Shown here one piece after another: positions 1-12,200 of a stretch of DNA of 64,000 nt. Position 1 is the stretch's first letter. Each line of letters starts with the position of its first letter. The notes below the pieces were generated by a model. That model saw only the letters and a program-made list of their open reading frames with translations, searched no databases and was not told the DNA's origin. Made by a program: the position numbers and the translations under genes. The DNA comes from Nymphaea colorata (taxonomy: Eukaryota > Streptophyta > Magnoliopsida > Nymphaeales > Nymphaeaceae): the NCBI RefSeq assembly GCF_008831285.2, contig NC_045149.1, forward strand, positions 20,227,035 to 20,291,034. The letters run 5' to 3'.

Positions 1-114
1 TGCTGGAGGGTGTGTTTTAGTCTTTTAGATCTATAACATGGTATTTTGGCTGATTCATTTAAAATGAAACTGGTTTGTTCTTATTACTCTGTTTGTCCCT
101 TTGTTTGTTTACAG

Positions 115-1748
115 GTTCCGAATGTTCTCCTTTTCTGATGCCTCTGGAGAACGAACAGCATTGGTGGCTTTGCGCAATTGCCTGTATCTGCTTCCAATGG
201 GGTACTTTGCATATGACTGTAAGTCCTGGCTTAGACATCAGTAAAGTTCAAAGTTATTTAATGAAGTCGTGCCCGTGCATACTTCTTTTGTGGTCCATCA
301 TCTTCTTCTTAGACATTTTACTTATAAAAGGTTGTGGTTTATCTGTTCTGTGGTTATTCTGTAATTAGTTTAACCAATTGTCACCAGTATCACTCTTGGG
401 TATTTTGGCAAGGTCTTTTAGGAGGCTTTTAAGTTTTCTTTTCCATGGGAAAACTTCGAGTATTCAGAAAATTAGAAAATGTATAGAGAAGTTTTGAAAT
501 TATGAGTTTTTTTTTACTGATTTTCTTATAAAAATATTGACAAAATTCAAAATCGTTTTTAAAAGTTCAAAGGAAAGAAAAAGGGAAAAACATACAATTA
601 AAGTACACATAAAAGTGGTTCATGTTGAACAAAAAATATCACTATACATATATGTGTGTGTGTGTGTGTGGTCATATTTTGGACATATCGCCATATTTTC
701 TGGATACAAACACATTTTTTTTGGTAATAGCAGTATTTCCAAAATACCACTGATACATGCTGCAATGGTTTAACTGAAAAATATGTATACACCATGCATG
801 TCTAAATTGCTTGAGGAGTGGACATCTCTGAAAATTCACCAATATTGATGATTCTTGTAACTGGTCATATCTAAAACTGTTCTAAGAGGATGCTGGTGCC
901 TCTTTTTAGTCAAACAGACTAACCAATAACCATAGACCTTGTCCTTGGTTCTGCTAGTAAACGTAGGTCCTCCTTGTCTTTTATAATCCTTCATTGTTTG
1001 GTTTGGCGGACTTCTTTTCATGTTGCCATTCCATGAATTTTTTAGAGTTTGGAATTTCTTATGCCGTGCATTTGTTTCTGCTACTGTCCTAGGCTGTCCG
1101 CAGAAACTGGAAATGTTACACTTTAAATAACCATACCTTGCTGTTGGAAACTAAATAAACTTTCAAATTTGTGCGTCTTTGAACTGTCAACCTGGAAGCT
1201 GTCCACTCAGAAGTGACCTTGAACAACCCGAATCAAACTGTTATCTTTATGGGGAGTTCTTTTATACTGAAGTGGGCATTCTGCTTTCGTATATGCATCA
1301 ATGGATAGTTTGGATGTTTTCAACATCAAATTTCTGCCTAAAGCATCGAGTTTGTTGCAGGGGGATGACTTCAGGATGGTTCTGTCTTGAGTCAACACTT
1401 CTTACGTCATTCATATCTGCTGCTGCCTTGTCATTTTACCTTAATCGCACCACAAAGAATGCAAGAAGGATGTTTCATGCGAGCCTTCTCTACCTTCCAG
1501 TATTTATGGCAGGATTTCTTTTCCATCGCTTGCCAAAGTTGGAGGAGGACACTATGACAGCTGAGACCAGAGGGCTTGCGGAGTCCCCTTCAGTGGGTGT
1601 GTGTGTGGAGGAGAAGCATGACACAGAGAATAAAACGAAGCCATTGAAACATCCACTTTCTGCTCAAGCACGTTCTCCTGTTGCTCATGCCTCAATTGCT
1701 CCATTTCCCTTCTTGCCTGCTCCAATATATGCATCCTTAGATTCATGA
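115..1748 (+). CDS. COX10: Protoheme IX farnesyltransferase, mitochondrial (3' end)
   Basis: This is the last part of COX10, a UbiA-type prenyltransferase of the mitochondrial inner membrane that converts haem B to haem O for cytochrome c oxidase. Two exons are visible: 115-218 (after a pyrimidine-rich acceptor ending TTTACAG, before GTAAGT) reading FRMFSFSDASGERTALVAL and on to GYFAYD, and 1361-1748 reading GMTSGWFCLESTLLTS, then KNARRMFHASLLYLPVFMAG, and ending near SIAPFPFLPAPIYASLDS before TGA. Both halves match the plant COX10 C-terminus in order, including the hydrophobic segments and the proline-rich tail. The upstream exons lie outside the window. The junction is odd: joining the GT donor at 219 to the AG acceptor at 1360 leaves the frame one base short at a run of five G (1360-1364). 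An alternative acceptor at 1350 restores frame but replaces the conserved Trp with four residues. Identity is secure; the exact junction is not. Confidence 0.9.
652..670. repeat. (TG)n microsatellite in COX10 intron
   Basis: A short TG dinucleotide run inside the last COX10 intron, which spans about 219-1360. The rest of this intron is A/T-rich and shows no further exon I can support. Confidence 0.7.
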
Positions 1749-2489
1749 TTTTGCTGACTTCCTGGACATGCCTTTACCATGATAATCAATTTCATTTTCA
1801 GCTTAACATGATGCCCTTGTTCTGGTCTTTGAACGACAAATCTTTCAAGTGCGCATGCCAAAAGTGCTTTGATGTGCTTTGCAACTTCTTGACTTTGCTT
1901 CCCTTTTCCGGTTGTAAGCTTCCCTTGTTTTCTCTTTCTTGCGATTAGTGTGTTTCATTGTTTTTGTTCCTTCAACTTATTGAGAGAATAAATTATGCAT
2001 ACAGACGGAACAATCTCTCTCTCTTTTGGAATGATGTTTATTTACAAAAGCATGTACATCATTATAGTCAACACCTCTCTCTCTACTGTAGTTCATGAAA
2101 TTCTCTCGTTCCCCATTCTCTTTTGACATGGGGTGTGTTTGGAAGCCAAGGATCTTAAATTCATTGATAGACGTGACCGACTTTGTGGCGACTGGCGACC
2201 GATTCTTGGTGAAAATTCAAGTTCTCAAAAATCCTATGGGCTTGTCGTCGGGTTTGTGATAATAACGCCTCGTAGAAATGTTCCCTTCGGAAGTCGGGTT
2301 GTATTTTCTCTCGGAGTTAAGGACAGCAATTTTTAAGGATCTAGCAATCATACTATCAGATCAAGTAAACATTTCATGCATTTATTCCCATTTTGGTGGA
2401 TCCAATATCCATTCATAGATATCGGACCCTTCACTATACACTACTTGGTTGGATTTTGGTTCAGCAAGACTCTTGGCTGGCCGAAGTAG
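1749..2489. other. COX10 3' flank and intergenic DNA
   Basis: Pyrimidine-rich sequence directly after the COX10 stop codon is probably the 3' UTR; an AATAAA-like signal lies near 1988 (gagaataaatta). Beyond it I see only short unsupported ORFs, for example at 2133-2336, and no gene. Confidence 0.5.
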
Positions 2490-2763
2490 TAGGTCGTCCT
2501 TGGAATATACGGCCGTGTTGGTAAGCCTGGGCACCAGGCCGTCGTCGGCTAAAAAAAGGAACTTAGAAAAAAAAGTAAGTTAGGTCGGATAGGTCTGATA
2601 AGTTAGTGGGCTTGATAATGACTTTTTTAAATTTTTTGTATTAATATATATATATATATATAATAATTTATTATATTTATATAAATTTTTTTATTTAAAA
2701 ATATAATTTTAAATTTTATTGGGCCAGGTTCGAGTTCAGGTTTTTTCGGGCTGGCCGGCCAAA
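2490..2763. repeat. Degenerate dispersed repeat, copy 1
   Basis: GC-rich ends (around 2520 GCCTGGGCACCAGG and around 2725 GGGCCAGGTTCGAG) flank a strongly A/T-rich core with a (TA)n run at about 2643-2661. The core resembles the one at 19747-19860: both read close to ATTATATTTATATA followed by an A/T stretch and TTTTAAATTTTA. That suggests two old copies of one non-autonomous element. Boundaries are approximate and I could not define a target duplication. Confidence 0.45.
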
Positions 2764-2883
2764 AAATGCAGAGACGTATGGGGCCACCGCTCGGTTTCAA
2801 TTGATCTCCAGGTGTGTCTTGGAGATTGTTGCAAGAATAGAAGACTATTTAGGTAAACATGTAAACCGATCTTATCCTCGTCC

Positions 2884-2971
2884 AAGGACTCGTTGAGCCA
2901 ACCGCCATTTTCCAGCGAGGTCTGGCGAAGGACTCGTTGAGCCAACCGCCATTTTCCAGCGAGGTCTGACG
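2884..2971 (+). repeat. 44-bp tandem duplication upstream of the 3078 gene
   Basis: Two head-to-tail 44-bp copies, 2884-2927 and 2928-2971, differ at one position (G at 2925, A at 2969). Both begin AAGGACTCGTTGAGCC. The pair ends 106 bp before the start codon at 3078, so it lies in the 5' UTR or proximal promoter of that gene. Confidence 0.9.
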
Positions 2972-3077
2972 AAGAAGGAGCCCATTTTTCCCGCAAGAGG
3001 GAACCACAGCTCGATTTTTCCTGGCCAGTTGCCGGAGATTTCGATTCGCCGACGTCGAGGAGGGAACGCGAGAGAGG

Positions 3078-4175
3078 ATGAAAGCTTCACTGAAGCTGCG
3101 TGAAGACCGGACTCCTCTCCTCAGGGCGAAGTTTCCAGTAGGAATCTTAGGGTTTCCATTCGTTTCTGGAATTACAGGTGGGGACCCCGGCGATTTGTCG
3201 TTCAGCCTCCAGACGGCTTGGATCCCCGGCCTCTCTTTGAAGGTTTCCTACAGACCTAACGATGCGCACAGACCCTTCGTCTTCGCGGTGAAGTCCGGAA
3301 TCGGACATTCGAGCTCGCCGGAGAGGTCTCCCGTCATGGTGATGGCCGCTGAGTTCAGCCTCCTGAGGAAAGGGGCCCCCTGTTTTTTGCTTCAGATGAA
3401 GCCGGAGTTCGGCGACTTCTCAGCGAAGAAGTCGGTTGCGTCTCAGTCCGAAAACCCTAGCCGACTGACTGGAGCCACGGAGATGGAGAGCTCAAGAGCA
3501 AATGGCATGTTTGAGGCGTTCGAGAAAGGGTTATCGGAGGAGGTCCCAGTGGAGAAGTTGCTTAAATTCGAGGACGCTCAATCGCAGCCTGCTGCTGCTG
3601 CGACGATCCGAGAGTTGTTCTCCGGGACGGCAATCACGGCAAGGACAAGGTTCCCTCTGAGGAAAAACGTCGCGCTGAAGGTCCGGTGGGGGATGCATCT
3701 GCCGCCGGATTGGCAGGGCGCCAGCGTTAGATTCCGCGGCAACCTCGTTGGTGCGAACTTCCCATTCTTGACTGTGGACAAGATCAGCATCGAGAATGTG
3801 GAACCCACCAGTAGTATTCCGCCATTAAAACCATTGGAGATAGAAGGGAAACCGTCGGAAACGGGCATATCGAAGGTGATGCTCTACACGATGAAAGAGG
3901 AGTTGGAAACTCTTCGGAGAGAGAATGGTCTGATCAGAGATAGCATTCAGGAGCTGAAGTCGAGACTTAGGAAAGAGAATGGTGGTAGCCTGCCGTCAAT
4001 TGAGGTTCATAAAATGGACGATGGGGCAAAGAAGAAAACAGGCGGCGTAGATAATGGTATTCAGGAACGGAAGTCGCCTGCATATTCAGGGAGAACGAGG
4101 AACTCGAATGCCCCGTCGGCGGTAGATGTGAGTGAAGAGTTGAAGAAAGCCATCAAAGGTGCCACTGGCGCCTAA
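3078..4175 (+). CDS. Conserved plant protein of unknown function, single exon
   Basis: An intact 365-codon ORF without introns, higher in GC than its surroundings. The N-terminus reads MKASLKLREDRTPLLRAKFP, then ILGFPFVSGITGGDPGD and SLKVSYRPNDAHRPF. I associate this pattern with an uncharacterised plant family, but from memory only. The first 115 or so residues alternate hydrophobic and polar residues and could form beta strands. Residues about 170-250 contain LRKNVALKVRWGMHLP, a second strand-like region. Residues about 270-320 (VMLYTMKEELETLRRENGL onward) are a clear coiled coil of KEELETLRREN type, followed by a polar, probably disordered tail. There is no signal peptide or evident membrane helix. 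The first ATG of the ORF is chosen because the family-like sequence starts there. Gene reality is well supported by length, codon use and composition; function is unknown. Confidence 0.8.
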   Translation: MKASLKLREDRTPLLRAKFPVGILGFPFVSGITGGDPGDLSFSLQTAWIPGLSLKVSYRPNDAHRPFVFAVKSGIGHSSSPERSPVMVMAAEFSLLRKGAPCFLLQMKPEFGDFSAKKSVASQSENPSRLTGATEMESSRANGMFEAFEKGLSEEVPVEKLLKFEDAQSQPAAAATIRELFSGTAITARTRFPLRKNVALKVRWGMHLPPDWQGASVRFRGNLVGANFPFLTVDKISIENVEPTSSIPPLKPLEIEGKPSETGISKVMLYTMKEELETLRRENGLIRDSIQELKSRLRKENGGSLPSIEVHKMDDGAKKKTGGVDNGIQERKSPAYSGRTRNSNAPSAVDVSEELKKAIKGATGA

Positions 4176-7100
4176 CCTTTGCCATCTTTCTGCGAAGTTT
4201 CAGTGTATATTTCTGCCGATTTACGCTTCTTCTTTACCCACCCATATGCTAATTAAAATGTTGGGACAAACGCTCTCTCTGTATCATAATTGAGGTCAAG
4301 GAATTGCATTTTATTCTCGTTGTTACTCTGTATCTGGTATCCTGGAAGGATTTCTTTGTATGATATCACAGTTCACCGGCAACATGTTGCTTTGCTGCTG
4401 CTCCCCAAAACAGTAGTTGCTGCATTGGCATTAGATTGTTTAAACCCATCCTGCGTTTATCTTTGAGTTACTTGTAATCGACTTTGCGATGTGCCCCACT
4501 GTATTCATGTAATTTGCCATGTCCAAGATGTTCTTGTTTGCCGGAAGCCTCAAGCTGCTGCATAATATCACGAGAATGCGGGGTGTAATATTGGGGGTGT
4601 TCATAACCATATACACGTGGGCGCAGGCACTGACGGCATTGGCTGTTTAACCCTTTTGAGCATCCGCAAGATGGGATCCCCAGGTCAGTTTTGGAGGAGG
4701 AGACCATTCTTAACAAGAATGTACAGTTACAGCCTACAGGTTGGATGTTAACAACAGGGTGCTTTTACTTTCAATGGATATACTAATAAGTCATGAAAGC
4801 AGAAGTAATTTCATTCTACTGTTCACCAAAAAAAGCCAAAACCCTCACTCTTTTCTGCATCTCTTCAAGATACAGATTTGTTTTTGGTGCCTCGAGTTAG
4901 GCACCCTTGGACATCCAAGGGTGCTGTTCAAGTTGCATATCAATGCTTTCGTGCTTTAGTTTTGTAGTATAAGAAGTTAATGCTCTGGTGATTTTAAAGA
5001 GATTGGCCACTCATTAGCTCCTGTTTTGTCCATTGCGACAACTCCCTCAAGGATTTATATGATAACCTATTGGTGTTTGGAAAACTCCAGGTCAAGCTTG
5101 ATTAAGGAGACGGTTTCAGGCTAATTTGAAGGCAGATCATCTACCTAGATGATGGCAAAGGCCTCCTCTCCTTGCCCTTGCTTTTACAAATCGGGGCTTG
5201 TGTAGGGACAAGGAGTTGGTTTGGTGTAACATTAACTTGATCTTGCATTGACTACCCTATAAAACCCAATACATAGACCCACAATGATCAAACTGACTAT
5301 GTATGATCAAAGCGCTATGACTACAATAGCTATGGTCGTGATTCTCAATTAGAGTTCAAAGTAGGTTCATTGGTTTCTTTATAGCATCTAGCATAGAGCA
5401 TGCAATTGAGGTTGAGATTAAACTCTATATGGTCGTATGTCATTAAAAAATATGCTTTTAGACCAATTATAAGTGAGTTGAATTTAATTTTACGACCCGG
5501 CCCGTATAGAGCTGGGCTTTTGGTCCAGGTCCACTTCGAGTTCGAGCCAAATTAGGTACGGGTCGAACCGGAGATAGTGGATCCATACCTTGTTCCGTTA
5601 TCGTCCTTTCTTAAGTTCCAGAGGGTAGCTCCGGTAAATTGGCAGACGAGGGTCAATTAGGTTTCATGACGCTTTTCCATCGATAAAAGGGCATTCCCTT
5701 CCCTTTCCTTGTACCTTCTGTCCGCCGCCGACTCTCGCTGTCGAAGTCGTCGTCTGAGTCTCCTCATTTCGCTTCTTCTTCTTCTTCTCCCTCTCTTTCT
5801 CTCTTGTTCACATGTTCTTCCTTTCTGTTAGTGTGTGTGTGCGTGGTCATTTGTTTTGAATGTTGGTGTTGCGGTGATGAACTCATTCTCGTGCCAGAAG
5901 GGTAGGGACCATTTGGTTTCTCCCTATGTGATGGTTACACAAACCCTCTAAGAAGTTCTGAGCATCTCTCTCTCTCTCTCTCTTTCTCTTTTAATATGTT
6001 GTTGTTTTTCTATTTTTGATTGTTTTGGAAATTCTTTTTGTCGTCCCCTTTTTTTCTCTTTGTTGTTTCTGTGTTTTTCTCTCCGGCAGCAATTTCTTCG
6101 GGTTTCTTTTATTGGGTGGTGTTTGAGTGTTTTCCTTTTCTTTTCCTTGGGGAGGTTGGAAGGCGAAGTGACGATGAAATTCATGTCTGTCAATCCACTG
6201 AGTTTTCCAGTGATGTACATCTTGAATCCTTATAGGTTCTGATCGCCTCCATCACTTCAAACCTCATTTCCTCTCCTTTCTTTTTTCTTCTTCTTCGTCT
6301 TTTATCAGTGCCCATACAAGAAGAAACTGTGTTTCACCTTTTGAGATTTAGTTTAGCTCCTTTTTCTTCCCTTTTTTTTCAAGTTTGTAACTTTGGTACT
6401 CCGGGTACTTTTTTCCTAAACTGATAGTCTGTATAGCTTAAAAACGCAGCGAAGCCTTAAAGGCTTTCTATCTATGAACTCAATTGGTCATAATTTTAAT
6501 CACAAACATATAATGTTAAGCCCGAAAAGTACGAAATATGCGCAAGGAAGGGAATCATCTATCGGTTGGCATTTGTGATACTTTTTGCGTAAACCTGAAT
6601 CGAGGAGGTACATGTTACTGGCTGCTGCTAGCTGAGGGCTGATTCTGTGGTTAAAATCCTCACTCTCACCGTTCGGTTTCCTATTCGTTTTCATCTGATG
6701 GTTGGGGGGATAATCTTTAATACATTGTATTTGATAATAAAAAATTATCTACAAGGTGGAGTTCGACTAAAACAATGTCGGGCAAATAGTCCTTCGCCAT
6801 GTAAATGGTGTCAAAGTTTATAACGAGTTGATCTTTTATTCATTTTATCTGACAGTAAGAAATGGTGTTAAAGATGGAATTCAGATAAAATGTTCATTAG
6901 CCTCGGAAATGTGAGTCGATGGAATGAAAATTCTACTGCTATGTATGTTTATGACAAGTTGGTGCAAATTCAGGTTTATAGACCGCGAACCAATCTCTCT
7001 TAATCCATCCACTATAAGATTGCGGACAATGTTTATGACAACAAATCCTGGAAAAGATTCAGGGAGGCCAGGGCTAAGAGGTGGGTGAAATTATACATGC

Positions 7101-8485
7101 AAGATTATATAGCTTGTAATTGATAAGTGGTAATAAGTTGCTTTAAAAAGCCCCAGTCAAGGATGAATTGAACACTTACCACTGCCATTATAAGTTGCCG
7201 TTATAAGTATTGAAAGGGAAAAAAACTTTCCGTCCGGTCTCAGTAATGTCACCATGACAAATTTCTATTGTTGCTCCAAGTCAGGACCCGCTCTCACCAT
7301 GCTTGCTAGCTTGATCTTGTTAATTAAAGCTGTGGTGTAATTTATCTGCTATCAAGTGATTTCAAATTACCATCATTTGCTTTATCTGTTGGAAGACATA
7401 ACCTGCTGCTAAATTCACTTTGTATTCCACTTATAAATCGAGTGAAAAAACATAAAGTCTACTGTAAAATCTTGAGAAGGGCATGATCTTCCAAGTGATA
7501 TCAAAGAGTTAACTTGATGAAGCGAGTTTTCGGTTCAAATTTCTGTTAAAAGTCTATATTAACTCAATTACTGTGACAATCTTCATCAACTTTTATATTG
7601 GACCAGGCGACAGTCACCACCACCATTCCCCCCATTAGTGGATTCTCATCTTCTCTCTTGAACTCCATCACTATTAGCACCAAGAACAATTATATTGCCT
7701 CTCCATGAGCAGACGACTCACACCATCAACATCAGCCATTGTACTGACTGACATAGTAATCACAACTGTCGCCATTAGCATTATCTACAGAGTACAAGGA
7801 GTCGAACCCACTTCTTCATATGGGGTTCCAAACAGTTTCTAGTGTGAGATCATCAAAAAAGCAGTCAAGGAAACGGTTTCATGCAACAATTGGAGCCCTT
7901 TAAACAATTCGCCTTAGTGCACTATTCATCGATAAACTGGAATGTCAACTGGAGGCAGAGTGTTAGAGGCTCAGGAATGCATGGAGAACATCAGTTTCAA
8001 TTCCAAGAAGTCAAATTGGAAAAGTCATCTGAAAGATTAAGGTGATACAGAAAAAGGAAGAGAACTTGTGATTCGGGACAATGAAGGAAGCGAGACTGAA
8101 AAATGCTGGGAAGCAAATAGAAGAGCGAAAACTAGTGAGGGTAATGGAGGCTTAAAAGATTGAATGAGGTGCGTAGATGAGCACCAACTTTCTTGAAATG
8201 ATATTTTATAAACCTTACATCGGAACGTGATATCCACCCGAAAAGAAAACATTTTTTCTTTTCTTATTGTTTGCCTCGAACTGTTGATTATCTAAGTTGC
8301 TTCTCTTACATATAAAGTTCCTGTTATATGCAGATTCTAAATGCCGAAGTTTGCACTTGTAAATATCCTGCATCATACTGCTACAGTCTCGAAAACCATG
8401 CCATGGAAAAATTTGATGGAAATTACTTTGTATAATCCAAGACAAAGATATCCAAGGGACAGGAGATTAGAACCTCATGACTGGG
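4176..8485. other. Intergenic region without a supported gene
   Basis: The first few hundred bases are probably the 3' UTR of the 3078 gene. A short GC-rich, text-like repeat remnant (GACCCGGCCCGTATAG onward) lies near 5490-5600. A CT-rich leader-like block runs from about 5690 to 6300, with a (TC)n run at 5965-5983, and could be the start of an unrecognised transcript, but no exon chain follows it. From 6300 to 8485 I see A/T-rich sequence with only chance-length ORFs. Confidence 0.5.
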
Positions 8486-8493
8486 GTTGTAAT

Positions 8494-8670
8494 CAGTGGC
8501 GGAGCCAAAATTTTTATCCGTGGGGCACTTATGTAGGTGACACAATTTTGGTGTGGACACTACATATAAATTTAGATTCATAACAATATAAATTAACACA
8601 TTATAATGAATTTTTTGATGAGCTGGTGTGGGCAGTACCCCACCCCAACCAACAAGTAGCTCCGCTACTG
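8494..8670. mobile_element. 177-bp hAT-like MITE
   Basis: Terminal inverted repeats CAGTGGCGGAGCC (left) and its near-complement AGCTCCGCTACTG (right) bound a 177-bp A/T-rich, non-coding element. It is flanked by a perfect 8-bp direct repeat GTTGTAAT at 8486-8493 and 8671-8678. An 8-bp target duplication with short TIRs fits the hAT superfamily. The element has no transposase and must have been moved by a partner elsewhere. It lies about 0.55 kb beyond the IP5P2 stop codon. Confidence 0.8.
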
Positions 8671-8678
8671 GTTGTAAT

Positions 8679-9223
8679 TCAAATAGATCCCTGCAGCCTA
8701 GACCAGAAGCGCTCTGTACAGTGCACACCTAGCTATGTAGTTTACTGGTTTAGCATCATCGCGACTAAGTTGAAGGAGGATTAGATTGCGCAGCCTTTGT
8801 CACAACTCACAAGGCTGAATGGTTGGGTGTGCGAGGGGCATCGAAGGAGGGATAACCAAATGCAAAGCGGCCTTCCTTATGATCGGAAATAATCCTTGCA
8901 ACCTAAACAATCAGGAAAATTGGCAACCATATTTTCATTTTCATGCCCCCCCCCCACCTCCCTTTGGAACTATGATACAGCCATGGGAAATGGAACTTCT
9001 CTTATGTATTGCAGAAATTAGTCCGCACCTCAACAATGAGATATGGTGACTCGAGCTAGAAAAACAGCAAGCACCATATCTATACAATGTTCACAAAATT
9101 TGAAGTATTAGATCTTACAAATAGAGGTAGAGAAAAAAAGGATTAATTATCTGAATCCAGATTTTTAAACTTAGATGTAACGAAGGAAAAACCGAACAAA
9201 TAACAGGCTCTCCGGAAGATTCA
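8679..9223. other. 3' flank of the IP5P2 gene
   Basis: Probably the 3' UTR and downstream sequence of the minus-strand phosphatase gene. It includes a C-rich run at 8945-8955. The plus-strand ORF at 8819-9049 has no protein-like features and I do not call it. Confidence 0.5.
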
Positions 9224-12200
9224 CTAGCTTACTCCATTGTGCATTTTAGACAAGGAGCTGCCCTGCACCAATGAGACTGGATACCGGTCATTGTCAATAT
9301 CTTCGGCGAAGCCATCTTCAGTATAAACGCCTGCATTAGTTACACTAAGTACCCTTTCAAGCCTCCGACGGTTAAAAACTTCGACCTCCACCAGGAAGGT
9401 GGAACTAACAGGACGATGGTCGGAAAGCCTGAGCTCGGCTCTGGAATAAGAAAGTTGTTTGATTCCCTTCCCGAAAAAAAGTATGCGGTCGCACCTAACC
9501 AGAGCAGCATACAGCAACCAGTGAGCCCCTAATATGTAAGGTGGTAGCTACCACCAAGACGATCAGCAGGGGGGTGGAGAGAGAGACAGAGAGAAAGATG
9601 TATGATAAGTCTTAAGAGTAGTACCATGCTGGAGATCGACGCTTCTCCCCTTCCCTCGCAGTCTCACCAGCATATCTGTCTGAGTTGAATTCGTATTTGT
9701 ATGTGGGAGCGAAATCTATCGTGCCCTCTTTCCATCCACCAAATACACGACCTTTCCGAAACTCTCTGCATAGCTGCACGAGACTGCTTTTATTAATAAC
9801 TACCAAGTATCAAGAAACCTCCCAGAGAAGCCCAGAAAAGAAACCTTCAAGGGCATGGGGCTTGTCTGCGGTCAGTCCGCCATGGCGCCATTAAGAAGGA
9901 ATCCCCCCGGCATTTCCTGATTTTGACAGTTATTTGGTCCTCAAGGTCTAGTTTTTATAATTAATGTCGTGGCAACAGGCACTAGAATCTCACCTGGTCA
10001 CGATCGATGAGCTCATCCCATCGTCCCTTGGCAACAAGGCTCCTTACTTCCATATCATCCATATTAAGGCGATAATTTAGATCCCCAAACCAAAAGATTT
10101 GACTGCAAAATTTGGGTAGCCGAAGAACAGAACAATGGCAGGTCAGGAAGGATATTTACGAAGCAAACCAACGATTCAAATTCTCAGGAGCAATATTAAC
10201 ACCTCAATTTTTTCCTTTTGAACTCTGGCGATTGGAACTCCGACTGGATGAAAGCAACGTATACGACACTTTGGGACAGCGGAGAGACTTTCTCAGCGGG
10301 TAAGGGTGCGGTTTACCCAGCGGCTTTATGTCGAAGAACTGGAACAGGTTAACATACACTACCGAAGTCGGCAATCTAATACCTCTAGAATACTGAAAGG
10401 CTTCCTATCTTCGATTTGGGCTCATGTTCATGCGTGTTTGGCCCCACAAATTAACATGCAAATTCTTGGGCCGTACGTGAATCCAAAAGTATAGAAAATG
10501 AAAAAGAAAAGCGCAATTTCTTACTCGTGAGAAGGGATCGTTTGTGGCTGATTGTCATCAATTGCACATGAGAAGCGCGTACGTCGCAGGATCTCATGCA
10601 CATCAGAATTGCGGCGCTCCTCATCACCATCCTTTTGGCCGGACGTCAGATGCGAACAAACAAAGCACAGTCTCGAATGGTATAGAGACAAGCTGACCGA
10701 AATAGATCCCTGAAATTCACACATCATAGAAGTGATTAGTGACGAAGATGGCCGTGAATCACCAACATGATGGTGAGACAAATGCATATGAAACCTTGTT
10801 GCCCATGTAACCCATCAAGCCAACTCCCACCGGAGAAACCTTCAGGTTGTTTATGTGTCTTCTAAGTCTCCGGCGGACCCAAATGGAGATGTATATCCCC
10901 ACCATCTGCTTACTGACTATCCGGACATATCTGGCACGACTTTTTCTGCAAACCTGTTCAGTTGTCACACTAGACGGATTCTCCTCCAAGTTGGAGTGAT
11001 CAGTGTCATCATCACTATCAGTTAAGATATCAGAAGAAACTTTTGATAGATTGCTCGCCGGAGCAACTGAGTTCTCATCCTCCACAGGCCAGATCAATCC
11101 AAGGTTTCCTGAGCTGTGGAACACCCTTTTCAACTTGCCGTGGTATTCCGAACCTCGAGAAGGTAAATCAAGTTGCCTTTCAACCTTGTGGGAACCCAAC
11201 CTCCCCGTACTGCTTAAAACTCTTCTTAGTTTCCGAGTTGAGGGACCTTGCACTGCTGCATCTAATGGACGCTCTGGCCAGCAAAACTTATTGTCCCCAT
11301 CGGGGCCATAAGCGCCTCTCAACTGGAACTTAGCCATGTTTCTCAAGTCCCCAACATTTTGTAGTCCAAAGGGATCAATAGAGTGCACATCACACTTACT
11401 GCTTGCGCAATCTACGTCAAGGGTTCCACCATCATCAAGTACATCAGCAGTAGAGGACGCACTCAATACTGGTGAGGGAGGAGCGCTATAGCTTTTACAT
11501 TTTGTTTGCTCTTGTTGTGTCTGGTTAAGTCTTTTTCGGATGATGGCCTCCCATTTGGGGATTGGGCTACTATCCTCTGCACCTAATACATTCCCAGCAT
11601 TCAAAGCAACCACCTCCTGAAACCTGCAATAAGAAAGGTTAAGTTCATTGATAATGGACAGGAAACGGGATAAAAAAAAGGTTTTTGTTCTAAATGAATT
11701 CGAAGGGTGGCTGACCATGCCAACACCCCTCGGGTATATAAATGAAAGAATGGCAACACTCAGATGTTGCATCAGTTACATTAGATTACTCACCCGATGA
11801 CATACATATCTGCAGGTTCTTCTATACCAAGCCAGCAATCAATATCAAGGGAATCATGTGGAAGCCTTCCTGCAACATTCCATGTCCCTATAGCAACTCT
11901 GCAATATTCCCTAACAGTTAATATACTTTCTGAGACATAAGCAACCAATTCAAGGAATAGGGCTTCGTATTAAATTCAAATCAACATTTGACCGAAGGCA
12001 GACCTTATTTCCTTACTACTTATGTATTCAACACGGAGAGTCTCTGATTTTCTCCTCCTCAACCTCCATAGATGGTTTCTCGATGGTGGCCCTGAAAGAT
12101 ACAGGAATATGACACTGGATGGTAAAATTAGAGTATAAAAAGGTATAAATCGAAGCTATGCAGCGTCAAGTCGACTACAGTAAATGTAAACAAAAGAGTC

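Noticed and set aside
1179-1360. Upstream extension of the last COX10 exon ORF, with an ATG at 1179
   Set aside because: The reading has no resemblance to COX10, and COX10 homology begins at the acceptor near 1361; the upstream part is intron.
6020-6242. Short plus-strand ORFs in the CT-rich block
   Set aside because: Phe/Leu/Ser-rich translations of low-complexity sequence; no homology pattern or following exons.
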